From Papiliotrema nemorosa (Eukaryota > Basidiomycota > Tremellomycetes > Tremellales > Rhynchogastremaceae): 64,000 nucleotides of DNA. The notes under the pieces were generated by a model. The model saw only the letters and a program-made list of their open reading frames with translations, searched no databases and was not told the origin of the DNA. Both the position numbers and the translations under genes were made by a program. Shown piece by piece: positions 35,535 through 48,854 of the stretch (position 1 is its first letter; every line of letters begins with the position of its first letter). The stretch covers positions 62,001 through 126,000 of the forward strand of contig JASKOT010000014.1 of the NCBI GenBank assembly GCA_032158125.1. Reading direction: 5' to 3'.

Positions 35535-36812
35535 ATGACCTCTCACGACCATCGCGTCAAGCCTTCCTGGTTCACCCCGACTCGTATCCGGTCCATCTTC
35601 ATTGTAAGTATCCCGTTTCCCTCGTATGGCTCGAGCTGATGATAGGTCGTGCATGTAGTAGTGATCATAGGATACTTCATCTTGGCTTTCTTACACGGCT
35701 CTTTCCTCTTCATCGCGTGTCTCGTCTCGTTTCCATTCCTGCTCGTCTACCTCCCCCCGGCATTATGGCTCGCCCACAAGAGATCGCCTAGAGTGTATGA
35801 CCGGGCTGGTGCAGAGGTCGCGTATTTGTCTTTACAAATGGGATTATGGTTCGGTACGTCTCCCTCAAATCGTCCTTCCACCTTCCCCACGTCACCATGT
35901 GAAGGCAGTCAAGCGCTTCATCTTTTGCCCAGTGTCCCATACGAAACCCTCTTTTCATCTTTGTTGTAGAAAAGGCACGCTAACACGCCAGCCATGATTG
36001 TCCTTGGAATCATGTACCGTGGTCCGAGCTACTGCGCAGAATGGTCATATCTCCTCGGTCGACTCGACCAATCTTCCGCTCAAGCCGCAGCAAACCAATC
36101 AGGCGACGCGGGACTCGGTGTGCAGATATCCACAGACGCCACTTTGATCCATACCTGCGATCTCGATATCCTTCTCAATGTCTTTTCATGTTTACATTTC
36201 GTATGGATGGGTGTGTGGATGTGGGGGATTATTCGGCTCGTTAGGAGATTACCGATGAGTCGGCACCGGGCTTTCAAATGTGGAGTCTCGGGCTTGTTGA
36301 GGGGTGATTATGATGAGGAAGATAGGAGTCTCGGAGACGGGGATAAGAGGAGTGACGTAGAGCTGGGGACATTATCTACGACGCAAACGGCGACGCTTGA
36401 TCAGAATCAAGTGGAAAGGAACACGACTGCGTCTGTACCCACTTCGGCCGGTCCGCCAGAACTTCCACCTCGACCAGGCACCAGGACTCCTACTGCGACT
36501 GCTCCCGAGTTGGACATCCCTCCACCAGCGTACGAACCGCAAACTGCCTCTGATCAACAGCGCACCTTGCCATCCCCCACAACAGGCTCGAGTCCGTTTA
36601 TAAGTCCCACAGGTCAACTCGTCGATTTCGACGAGTTCATGCGGGCTCAACAGTACAAGATGGAGTACAAGCTCCTCCTCGAACGACACGGCATGGCGGG
36701 ATCGTCCTCTGGGACATCGCCAAGTACGGCTGGACCGGGATTCGGATCTGGGCTCCCGACAGTATCGAACAATGCCGCGGGACCTTCTAGACGGCGCAGG
36801 GGAAGCGCTTGA
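35535..36812 (+). CDS. Four-segment membrane protein with PPxY-containing cytosolic tail
   Basis: Function unknown. It starts MTSHDHRVKPSWFTPTRIRS. Four hydrophobic segments follow: VVVIIGYFILAFLHGSFLFI, ACLVSFPFLLVYLPPALWLA, MIVLGIM and VFSCLHFVWMGVWMWGIIRL. Two introns join in phase (SIFI/VVHV and WF/AMIVLG). The long polar tail starts with GDYDEEDRSLGDG, is Pro/Ser/Thr-rich, contains DIPPPAYEP (PPxY, a WW-domain ligand), and ends in a basic PSRRRRGS. The membrane part and the intron positions match the gene at 1627-2490. A PPxY on a membrane protein tail is typical of cargo or adaptors of the Rsp5 ubiquitin ligase; that role is an inference. Confidence 0.75.
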
Positions 36813-37034
36813 TCTGGTTTTGGTGAGATTTTTGGGTATGTTTAGCAAAGGTATAGATCATGTTTTGTCACTTGGGTAAATGTAAATGTATATGTAGGTG
36901 TACAATGCGAATGTGACAACAGTTCAAGATAATGAAGACGGATATCGCAGCCGATCTCTCGGATAAAATTATTACATGCGATCCTGTTCGACAATTGTGA
37001 TCCGTTACAGCACACATTTCAACGCGCACTCATC

Positions 37035-39182
37035 TCATTTCCGACCCGACCGTGATCCTGACGTCCCGCCTGATCGGCGAGACCTGTTTCGACGTCGAGG
37101 TCGACCACTTTGGCGACCATTTTGCGTGCTCACCTCTTTAGCATCCGCTTTACCGGTTACATGCAGCTGTGTCTGCCCTTGACTTGCCTTGGTATCGTTG
37201 AAGTCGGCCGTAGGCGACCCTGGTATCACTGACAGCTGTTTTTGATGACCCCTCTGCAGCGGTGGCGTCGAAGGTCGGCAGGGAACACTTGAATCCGAAC
37301 ACTCGCCTGTTGAAGTCTGGTCGTCGCTTCTCCCGCAGATGGAGGTGTGTCCAGACTTCGTGTCATTCAACCTCCTCAGAAGACTCCAGTCTGGCGTGAC
37401 TGGCATGACCACTCTTGGACCCGCCGGCACAGACCTGGAGCGGGCATTGGCGGGAGATGTATCAACTGTAGTAGTGAATCTCTGACCTGTAAAACTGGGG
37501 AGCGTCAAGCTAGACGTCATTGGTCCTGGGTCCTGAGTGGTGTTTCCCTCGGCAGCGGTCCATACTAACGAGTCACCATCACCGTCAGGGACATTGACAT
37601 TTGACGAGAGTATGTTGGATGCATTGTGTCGTGGTCTCCAAGCATCGTTTGGATCAGTCGACGCTCGTTGTGGTTGGCGCCGCCTGAATACTGGCTGCAT
37701 CAGGCCAAACTGCAGTACTGAAGAATCCCATTTGTCAGAGTTTGACCTTGCAACCGCGGACCAGCTCATGGTCCTAGGAGGCATCTCTACGGCTGGATGG
37801 TGGACAGACGCTGGCTGCGGATTGGGTTTGGCATGCGTACCTCCATTTTGCGTTACAGAGGCAGAGATACCGCTTTCATCATGCTTGACGCTGTTCAGCC
37901 ATTGTGTGAAGCCTGTCTGATAGTCTCGAGCAATCTGACCTAGAGTCAGCGGGTAATCTTTCGATTCAATTTCAACTCGAGGTCGATCAAGTGTTCCACA
38001 GCGACAAGAGGGCCACTCGATTCGAGTGTGCAGACCATTGCTCATGTCCTCGCGTAGTCTGGTGAGCTCTCCCTGCTTCTTCCCCTTTTGGCCCTCCCTA
38101 CTCCCCTTCAGTTCTTCTGTGAGTTGCTCGATCCTCTTCTGCGTCGTCTCTTCGTGACTCGTGCGCAGGCTCTCTGTGAGTTCGTATATCTCCTCCCAGT
38201 TTCGCGTCTCGACAGAATCAGACTCGTCCATCAATTCATAATGCAACTTCTGCAGTGTTCTCTCGACCGCTTCTTCGTCGAGACAAGGCAAGTCTTTGGG
38301 CAGAAACTGGGTGAGTCGTTTGGACACTGAGCTCTTTTGGAGCCTCCTATGAGTGGAGTAAGAGTGTGAGCACTGCCAGTACCTTTCTAGTGAATGAGAC
38401 AGCGTGTCATGGTCTTTCGACAGCTTGGCTGAAATTTCGAGCTTGTTGCCCTTGATCTCCCGGAAAAGAGTGTTGAAGCGAGTAGCAAATATCGTCGTGC
38501 ATCGGTCAAGATCCTTATGCGTTGCCTCACGATCACTGCTACCTCCAGTGTCCTCTGTACACTTGGTCGAGTCTGTCGGCATGTCAACCTGAGGTTTACT
38601 TGGGCAAATGTCGAAGAAGAACCTGCCAACCCGATGGTGAGTTCGTTGAAGAGACGAGACCAGTTAGATCGCTTGGCCTTATCTCGACTTCGCGCGGTCG
38701 CAAAGGCAGTCAGACGCTCATGCCTTCTGGTCCAGAGTGAGAAGACCAAGAAGAGAGTCTCGCTTCGAGCTCCGACTGTTGTGGTTTCAAGAAGCTGCGA
38801 AGTGTTCGAAACATGTCCTGGGCGAGTTGGACGAAGCGAATACGAAGCCCGTACGTATGAACCACCCTTTCGAAGGCATCCTTTGGTTTGCTTCTGAACC
38901 CGATAAGTCGAAAGATCTGATCAGATATCCTTTGGGCTGATGGGTTGGTATTGATGATCAAGTGAAGAAAGGACGAGGCGTGATTGTGGTCGTAGCGGAC
39001 CTGTCCGTCCCGGTTGATCGGATCGTTTCCTCCCTTTGCCGTCAGCCTCCGGACTCAGAATCTTTCGATGCAACAAGAGGACGGGCTTGTCCTCCTCCGG
39101 ATTTCCTTTGCACACAAAGCCCTTGGCAAAGGCAGATACAACGGCCACCTTCGATCAGGACCAGATTATGATCCACCATCAT
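37035..39182 (-). CDS. Orphan coiled-coil and disordered protein, 5' exon uncertain
   Basis: Not recognised. The large 3' exon is open from 38582 to 37035. It begins with acidic, helical sequence (CTTIFATRFNTLFREIKGN, LEISAKLSKDHDTLSHSLE), then a coiled coil (RIEQLTEELKGSREGQKGKK). About 250 Ser/Thr/Pro-rich disordered residues follow, ending in a strongly basic tail (GRPRRRNRSRR). Upstream, an exon beginning at 39033 after a GCTGACGGCAAAG acceptor reads NDPINRDGQVRYDHNHASSF then LIGFRSKPKDAFERV. It joins to the large exon through an intron ending TTGGCAG. The start codon is not settled; the ATG at 39182 is the candidate. The basic tail suggests nucleic-acid or membrane binding, unproven. Confidence 0.5.
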
Positions 39183-39310
39183 CCTCCAGTCGGTCGTTCT
39201 TGGCTCAGTTTGGACGGGCACATAACTGACAAGGGAACACCTTTGTTTCTCTCCATTCTGTCTCTCTTCTCCTCTCTCTCACCTGCGTTGACACGCTCGC
39301 TACGTCAAGA

Positions 39311-40818
39311 TGAACAAGGTCTCGCCGTATGAAGCGTATGCTCAGCGCAAATTGGGCGTGAACCTTCCCCTCAACGTTGGTCCTTCTGCTTTAGGGTATG
39401 TCGAGTCCTTCTCACCACATAGCGATTATGGTCTCATCTCATATGTAATTTCTCTTTACAGCTCACCATGACAGGTATCTGTTCGATTTGACGTTGTTCG
39501 GGGTGATATGCCATCAGATGATAGTATATCACGGTGTCCGCGCCTCGGACAGGCTCTTGATTCGTGTCCTCCTAGTGAGCTCGTCTGATGATGGATACAG
39601 CAAGATTGTAGGGAAGCCAAGACTGATGAGACAGTACTGGGCGTTCTTGATGGGTCTCTTTCAAACCTGTTACGAGTTCTGGCACATATGGGATCTCTTC
39701 GTCGTTGATTACGGCGAGTGAGTCGGCTGGGACTTGCAAGTACTGTAGATTCGCTCAAAGCAGATTGCTTGGGTTCATGACCTTTCACAGTATGTGCGGC
39801 CGTTCAAGGGTCCCTGGGGACTACTCACATTCAGAGTATGGGTACTATCCCTCGATTGTAGTTGCGACTGCCCTGCCTGCTCAGGTGGGGTGGACTCTAC
39901 TCGTCATGTAGCTCACTCTTCAGCTGTTCTACCTTGATCGAGCGTATAGATTATGGCACAAACCTCTCTGGGTCCCAATGATACTCGCTCCGTTGATGTG
40001 AGTTTGGCCCTTGCTATTGAAACTCGTAACACCGCTAAGGCCTCACAGTCTCGGCAGTGTATCGGCAGCTATCGGAGCTAGCGTCAGATTCTCCATGCAA
40101 GAGTACAATCCCGATCTGACTGTACGTCTGTTGGTGCAATGACCCGTGTCAAGCTGGGGCTGATGTCCAATTTAGATCGTCATGAAGTGGTTCTATGCTT
40201 GGGTAAGCTATACTCACTCGTGAGAGACTTGAGAGCTGAGTATCCAGGATGCATGCACTCTGGCAGCTGATATCGGTCTGACCGTCGTGATACTAGTCGG
40301 GCTCGCTCGAGCCAAGACGGGCTGGGCGCACACTGACCACACCCTCTCCCGTCTCATCAGGTGTGCCTTCATCTCTTCGTCCGCACATTCAATCTAGTCT
40401 GGGTGACTCAGGGTCAAGCTGAGGTGTACGTAGGATCACTGCCGAGGCGCAGCTCATTCCCGCCGCTATGACCCTCGATATCTTGATCACCACATTCATC
40501 GATAAAGAATCGCACGTCGCCTTTTTCTGGTTCCAGACTACCGGCAAGGCGTATATCGTCTCTATGCTTGGTAGGTCAATTTCCAGTGTATACAGGCTGA
40601 ACATCGTTCAGCGGTACTGAATTTCCGAATATCCATGGGACAAGAATCGACCAGTGGATCCAAGTCGGACAAAGTCAGCGGAGCGGTAAGCCATTCCATA
40701 CCTGCTTGTTGTGATAAGACTCATGAACCAGAAGGGATCACAGCCTGAAGCGGGCGATACGCTGGTGGGGAACGAGCACGAGATGATTACGTTACATCAG
40801 ATTTCGGATAGTGTCTAG
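39311..40818 (+). CDS. DUF6534-like multi-pass membrane protein, copy C
   Basis: Function unknown. Exons give MNKVSPYEAYAQRKLGVNLP, then LFDLTLFGVICHQMIVYHG, YWAFLMGLFQTCYEFWHIWD and GYYPSIVVATALPAQ. After these come LFYLDRAYRLWHKPLW, DACTLAADIGLTVVILVGLA and AKTGWAHTDHTLSRLIRITA, then FFWFQTTGKAYIVSMLAVLN. The protein ends HQISDSV at 40818. About seven hydrophobic segments and the GWAHTDHTLSRLIR block mark it as a relative of the genes at 5286 and 9445. It is closest to the next gene at 42003 (same YEAYA start, same NPDLS/T and GWAHTDHTLSR blocks), so C and D form a second tandem pair. It lies head to head with the orphan coiled-coil gene. Confidence 0.7.
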
Positions 40819-41908
40819 CTCTGGGTGGCGGGATCGTCTGCTCGCTGATCCACTATGCTTCGGAAGTGGGTCGGGTTAGGGTCATTTGGTTGAAAAACAT
40901 GGACTATGCATCGCAGGTGACCAAATATCTGTCCAAAATGCATTACGGCCGGGTCAATTTTGGTGTGCGATCAATATGGTGTCAGTGATCAAAGCGTAAA
41001 AGCGTAAGGTGCGAAAGGCTACAAGCAGAACGACTTGCAGTTGATCGTGCGGTCTGTCGCCATGCGATTTTAGACGTGAACTGACTCAGTATCAGAGAGG
41101 GTGATCTCCATATATCCGTACTGGTCGAATCGGTTTGATAATCACGAGATGCACGTCTTGCGGGATGAGGAACCCCGGGTTATCAGAGGCTCAAGCGAGT
41201 CGGTCATTCTCGAGGAACGCCCTCGCGATCGTGCCATACTCCGGTCAGCGGTACGCCTGAGTTATATACACTTCGATGACAAATATACATGTGCGACATG
41301 TTTTGATGTGTCTGACATCAGATCACATGGTCCATCTGTACCATATCCCAAGCTTCCACATCCACCACTCCGCCACACCCCCTACAAGGTACAAGAGATG
41401 TCGTCTCCTCGCTTGCTGGTCTTCGAAATCTGAACAGGACACTCGATCGCTTCAGACTTTTGCCTCGAGTCTCTTGCGAGTTTGCTGAGTCTTGGCCTGA
41501 TGTGGGAAGCGAGGAGAGCGAGATACAGTATGAGGCGGTCAATGCGGAATGAAAGCGAACTGGTCACTCCCGGGCCATCCGTGCGCTTCCCTTTCACGAC
41601 ATCATCTTGTTCTCGAGCTCTCCCTAGAGAGGCTCGTCTCTACTAATCGTATGAGACAGGTGCTTACTCCGGTTGCCCTTTATGCACGCTTACGCCATAT
41701 TTGTTCACACGCCCATAGCTGATACGGCGCTGATCATCCCCTGCGAGTGTCTCGCTCCTTCAAACTCCGTAGACTTTCACGATGTCTTTTCATCAGCCCG
41801 TCAAATGAGCTGATGAACGAGCTCAGATAGACTCATTCGGTTCCCCCATCACGAAGTAACGGGCAGGATATGGACGAGCCTCTTCCAAAACACATATAGA
41901 TGCTAAGA
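40819..41908. other. Intergenic region between DUF6534 copies C and D
   Basis: About 1.1 kb without a supported gene. A 110-codon plus-strand frame at 41101-41433 has no features. A short CAC/ACC repeat (CCACCACCACCACC) lies near 41950 in the leader of copy D. Confidence 0.4.
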
Positions 41909-41915
41909 TATATAA
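41909..41915 (+). promoter_or_regulatory. TATA box of DUF6534-like gene D
   Basis: TATATAA about 88 bp before the ATG at 42003. Confidence 0.5.
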
Positions 41916-42002
41916 GTCAAGCCTCCTGTCCTTCTGACATGTCATTGCCACCACCACCACCACCAGTCCGTCTGACATACATTTATTCCTCGTAATCTCA
42001 CC

Positions 42003-43500
42003 ATGGCCTCTCTTGCAGCCTACGAAGCGTATGCCAAGAAGAAGATGTCTGCAGATTTGGGTGCCAATCTCGGTCCGTCTGCGTTAGGGTACCAGAAACC
42101 TTTCCTTGAACATAGCGGTGGCTCATGGGCAGGTATCTTCTGGACTTGACGTTCTTTGGAGTGACATGCCATCAGATGATAGTCTACCACGGCTACCCGT
42201 CATCTGACCGGATGCTGATCCGGGTCTGCTTGGTGAGTGCTTGGGATAGAAGAGTGCCGCTATGACTGACTAGCAGTACTGGGCCTTTGCGGTGGGAGTG
42301 ATCCACACCATCTACCAGATGTGGCACATGTTCGACCTGTTTGCGCTCAGCTATGGACAGTAAGTGACCGATTGCCCACTCACGTCTTTTGTGCCCTGGC
42401 TGATGAGATACTGTAGGTTTCTCGGCTTCATGAGTTTCGACAGTGAGCATAAAACGTCCTCCTTCTGCGTGTCTGACACGTAGAATACGCCTACTATCCT
42501 ACAATGGTGGTGGCTGTAGCTCTGCCTGTCCAGGTGAGTCTTGTAGGCAAGCTCGGTTCAATGCCCTTATGGACCAGCTCTTCTATGCCGATCGGGCTTA
42601 TCGACTGTGGAGGAAGCAAATCTGGGTCGCCGTGTGTGTTCTGCCAATCATGTGAGTTGCGTCGAATACGCCCACACGAGGCGAGTGAAGCTGATAGAGG
42701 GCCAGAGTCGCGAGTGTCGTGTGCGCAATCGGTGCTACCGTCACCTTGACCAAACAAGGGTATAATCCCGATTTATCAGTAAGTCTGCAACCCAGGTTAT
42801 TCAAATTCCGCTAAGAAGTCAGACTGTCAGGAGATGGTTCTTCGTCTGGGTGAGCCATCCCGGTCTCCCTGGGTCACAACGCGTGTGCTGAAGTCGAGGA
42901 CGGATGCACGCTCGCATCAGACATCGCTCTGGCGTTCTTGATCATTGCCGGTCTGAATCGGGCCAAAACAGGTTGGGCACACACCGACCATACCTTGAGT
43001 AGATTCATGAAGTGAGTGTAGGCTCCTTCAGGCGCGTCGAGTACGAGTTGAGCGTTAGAGTATCGGCGGAAGCGCAACTGTTCCCTTCGGCATTTGCAGT
43101 GGGAATCTTGGTGACTTGTATCTCCAAGAGCGATTCGCATATGAGTTTCTTTTGGTTCCAGGTCAACGGGAAGACGTACATCGTCCAATGTTGGGTGAGT
43201 GGTTTTCGTATCTGGCGGGATAGTTGAAGTTGACAAGTTCGCTGACATCAGCGGTCCTCAACCTCCGAGTGGTGGCTACCAAGGAGCCAAGCTCTGTGAT
43301 GGACAGCAACGGCATCGATGACAGTCGAGTGGTACGTCTTCAAATTCAAGGGAGATCTTATTGCTGAATGCTTGCAGAAGGGATCGCACCCTTACATCCA
43401 CGGCAGACCGAATCAAGGCGAAGATCACCAAATGGAGGTTTTGCCTAGAGGGAAAGGTCTCGGCACACTGCGCTCCAACGAGTCGCTCGTGCTATCGTGA
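42003..43500 (+). CDS. DUF6534-like multi-pass membrane protein, copy D
   Basis: Function unknown. Exons give MASLAAYEAYAKKKMSADLG, then LLDLTFFGVTCHQMIVYHGY, YWAFAVGVIHTIYQMWHMFD and YYPTMVVAVALPVQ. LFYADRAYRLWRKQIW follows, then ASDIALAFLIIAGLNRAKTG, WAHTDHTLSRFMK and VSAEAQLFPSAFAVGILVTC, then FFWFQVNGKTYIVQ. The tail ends LRSNESLVLS at 43500. It aligns with copy C over its whole length. One junction (near 43196-43252) is doubtful. The obvious GTGAGT donor leaves the wrong phase for AVLNLRVV, while a weaker GTTTTC donor a few codons downstream fits. Either the splice site has moved or a small indel has occurred. Confidence 0.65.
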
Positions 43501-44010
43501 GATGCTTATACAACGCTTGCTTGGAGGGATGTAGAATCGCATAGCCATGCAGTACATCTCTGAGGTGCCACACTGACGGCGATATGACCACAAACGCTAG
43601 AACCTCCCAGCTGTCCTGTGGCCCACCTCACGCGCGCCTATTTTTGCAGGTTCAGACTTTTCTCACTGCGAAGGGTTTGGCTCAGGGCATCGACGACGGG
43701 GGGGGGAGGGCCCGCACTTATCGTTGTGGTCGCCGTTGAAGCCATTGTCACTCCATCACCTCTTTCACCTTCTCTCTATAGTCCCATCTATGTAAGTCTA
43801 CCCTCTGGGCTTCTCGCTACTCCCTCTCGCCAGTCGACCGATACATCACCGTCATATCCCGACTTGCCCGTCTTGAATGCGGATTCCCTCGCATACCTCT
43901 TGGTCCTGTTTTCCGCACCCTTCCACAACGCATTTCAACCAACTCTTCTTCACACATAATCCCTATCTCGAGACCAACCGCTTACATTTCCAGTTTAGAG
44001 AACTCTCAAG
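43501..44010. other. Intergenic region before the E2 gene
   Basis: Promoter and pyrimidine-rich leader of the E2 gene, with a G run near 43700. No gene seen. Confidence 0.4.
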
Positions 44011-45451
<1,441 letters not shown>

Positions 45452-48400
45452 CATTCTTCGAGATACTTGACACCTTGCTTCAGATACCTCGACTGATTGT
45501 CAGCAGCAACTCACGACACAGACCCGAGAAATGCTGGATGACCACACGTGGCTCGACTGTACTCACGAGGAATTGCAAGGTATCATCCAAGATGAAAGGA
45601 ACCAGAGCGGATCCGATAAATTGCGCTGCATTGTACATTCTCGATTCGACGTTTCGATACAGCGTGGTCGGAAGGACAGCGTATCCTGCAGAGCATTTGC
45701 CGGTAAAGTTGAGTAGATGATCATCTGGACCGTCAGCTGGTGAAAGTGCACGATCCCGGTAACTCACTGAGAACCTGGGCTATAAACGAAAATTGGGATA
45801 AGAGATCGACGTATTTCTCGGGCGATTCGAGCCTGTCTGATGAGCTCGAGGCAGAGACATCAAGAGGCGCTTACACTTTGCCATTTGTCATCTTATCTTT
45901 CAGCTTGTTGCTCCAGGAAAGAGCATTCTGATCGATCAGCAAGCGCCCAACTCTCCCGGTCTTCCACGTACACTCTGCCTTTTCGACTTCTCCTTCCATG
46001 GCTGTACTTGTACCCCATGTTTGGTTAAAATTTTGTATCCATTCACCATATCCTCGTCCATCGCGTCTAAAATCGCACAAAGCTCATCTGCTATCCCCGT
46101 CATCCTGTGCAACGTGGTCCCATCCATCTGCGGAGCCGTTTGACCCTGCATGTACTCTCGTCCACCGTCCAGCAAGGGCGCAGCGGCCGTTTTGATGATG
46201 TCCAGATGGAAGCACATGGTCTGAAGCACGCGGGTCTTTGCTTCTTGCGCTACAATCTTTGGAGGTCCAGACGATTTCTGACCGACTTTGTTGAACACAC
46301 CAGCTTGCCATACTGCTGGTGAGATGTGGATGTGCGATGTGAGATAGGCACCTGAACTTTCTGGATCCATGGAAAGGCAGATGACTCGGAGGATGTGGAA
46401 TGAGCGAAGGATGAGTTCTGTCGGTTGTGGCTCAGGTATCGGCGATATGAGCGTGCCAGAAGGTGATCGAGGCAAAGTCGATCGATGGGAAGAGCGGGAA
46501 GATGCGGTGGTAGCAGGTGGTACTAGACCTGAAGCGGCTTCGGTGTTGATCCGTAAACCCAAGTACGAGGGGTGAGAGGAGTGCGACCCAGAAGACGAGA
46601 CTCGAGCAGAGGCGCGCGACCCAAAAGACGTTCGGTGTTGGATCGAGGAGTTTGTGGGAAGAGGCGGGACTTCATCAAACGACCCTCGCATAGACCCAGG
46701 TTGAGACCGTGTCCTTGTTCGTTGACCAAAAGCGCTTGGCGCTGTTGACGTCCTTGAATCGTACGACTGGACAGGCAATCCATCAATAGGTTGGCTCGAT
46801 GTCGGTGTAGCCATCGGCACTCCATCAATCTTGTGCGATGTCCTTCGCTGGGAAATGGTTCCTGTGTTGACATTTGGGCTGACGAGGAAACCCCCAGAAT
46901 TCGGTCTCTCATTCGACTGTGGCTGCTGCAGGCTCAGAGGTCGACCATACGAGTCGAGCAATGGCGCAGTATTCGGTAAAGGGGGCAAAGGGCGATCCTT
47001 TTCCTCCGTATATGAATCGGATCCTCGACGCGGGGACATTTGAGCATGAGCCAGGGGGTGATGAGCAATCTCTGCATCGTCCATCGCAATGGCGGTATGC
47101 TGGGGAGTTCTCGACAAGACTTCCATGCTTTCTTCTGTCTCCTCCATCGGGACATTCAGCTCAGATTCGAGGCCCATTGCCGTGCGAGATGTCACGCGGC
47201 GACGGTGCGAGCCAGCTGAAGATCCAGCATGAGGCGAGACCAGATCGCTAGTCATGCTCGTTGATCGCGATGATGAGGTGACGGGTGAACCTGGGGCAGG
47301 CACGTTCTGGGGTGACGAAAGTACTGTCGCGCCCATCGAGGTGCGGCGTGGTGGGGGTTGTATAGGTGAGCCTGGTTGAGGCTGATACGGTATATCCGCT
47401 TCTTGCAAATGATGCAAGCTGGACGTCCGTTGAGGTCGTGTCAGGAATGGAGAAGCGAGGGGTCCCTCCTCACGCGAGTGTCGATGGAGAGATCTTGTAG
47501 GTGAACCGATCGACGCTGAATCTACGGAGGTATCACCTGGATCGTTCAGCATAAGGTTGCCGATGCCAGTAGCGGTATCGTCCATCGAAGGCCGTGGCGT
47601 GCTGGCACCTTCTGATCGATCTGCACGAGGGCTTCTCTGCGTCGGTACAAGTGTGGCCGTAGATGCAGAAGCTTGAGCCGGTGGGAACGGTTGACCAAGC
47701 TGGTCTTCTTGTCCTTCTTCCTCCAGTTGACCATTCTGCTCCTCTTCATAACTAGACAACAGCTCGATCCGCGCAACGTACGCGTCGTGCTGTCATTAGG
47801 AATTATCGTTGTAATCACTTACAATCCCTCGAAGGGTCCTGCCTTCTTCCTCGGTGCGACCTGTACTCTTCCGCCTCTTTCCCTCGGTCGGATCCACCCC
47901 CACACGCTCCATGACATTCTTCAAGCGTGCAACGGCTTCTCTGTATGCTGCCAAAGCACCTAGAACATCATTCCTCTTGTCCATCTCCACTGCACGTTGT
48001 GCAAGATCCAGAGCGGTCTGCAGTAGATGTCGTGAGGGTGTTCTAGGGGGTTTAGCCCGGTTAGTCGTCGCTTCGGGCGACTGGAAGCCCGTGGAAGGCC
48101 CTGCGATCGGCGAAGAAGTCATATCCATCCCTTGAGATCTGGAAAAGAGAGATGACGTTCGGGGAGATACACGCGGGGGAGAACCAGACCGGCCGTTGGT
48201 GTTTGAATGGACGGAAGATCTAGACGAGCTGGAGATGTTACGTCGATGACCTGTCACTGACGAGGGAAGAGCGGGAAGCTCAGTCGTAGGCGGTGCCATA
48301 GGGGGTGAGTTTGGTAGACGCGAGGCAGACGACACGGTATTGATCGGAGCAGGGAGGGGACGTGAAGGAAGAGGAGGCTGAACAGAATGTCTGGACATTG

Positions 48401-48854
48401 ATCCACCTGTAAAATTCGCGTAAGGATGTGTTGTGGTTGATATTGACGATGTAGGGGGTAATGGCGGGGGAGCGGTTGCTATTGAAATGTCAGTCAAAAC
48501 ATTTCCATTCGGAGTCCAGAAGCAGATGACAGGCAACGGGAAAGGTGCTTGAACACTCACGAGGTGGGCCAGGAGGGGGTGGAGGAGATACACCAAGCTT
48601 GTTACCTATCATTCGACTCGTTCTCACTCCTGTCGTATTGCTTCTGCTATCCCCTTCATCTTGGCCCCACCTAGATACGATGCCCAGGAAGCCATCTCCG
48701 GAAGATGAGGCCGCAGATACGGGAGTCGTCGTTGACCTCGCGGACGTGTCTGAAGCCGACAAGCCTTGAATGGTATTAGCGATTGTCAAGACAGATATTG
48801 ACTGTTCGACCTACCTCGTCCGTTCGACCCTGGCGATGTCTGCTCATCCGCCAT
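45452..48854 (-). CDS. MIT-domain protein with long disordered region and helical C-terminal domain
   Basis: MIT domains are three-helix bundles that bind ESCRT-III tails and link proteins to endosomal sorting. It starts MADEQTSPGSNGRG at 48854, followed by a Pro/Ser-rich region. The MIT-like segment is LQTALDLAQRAVEMDKRNDV, then LGALAAYREAVARLKNVMER, EEGRTLRGIHDAYVARIELL. About 400 Ser/Pro/Thr-rich residues come next. The helical end starts at PTELILRSFHILRVICLSMD and is extended by further exons: ALSWSNKLKDKM, SPEKYVDLLSQFSFIAQVL, LPTTLYRNVESRMYNAAQFI and SRYLKQGVKYLEE at 45452. The long 607-codon frame alone misses both ends. Total is about 1050 residues. The specific partner is unknown. 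Confidence 0.7.

Noticed and set aside
36372..36848. 158-codon minus-strand Arg-rich frame
   Set aside because: Antisense of the Pro/Ser/Thr-rich PPxY tail; the Arg richness is a by-product.
41101..41433. 110-codon plus-strand frame between copies C and D
   Set aside because: No hydrophobic pattern, motif or splice partner.
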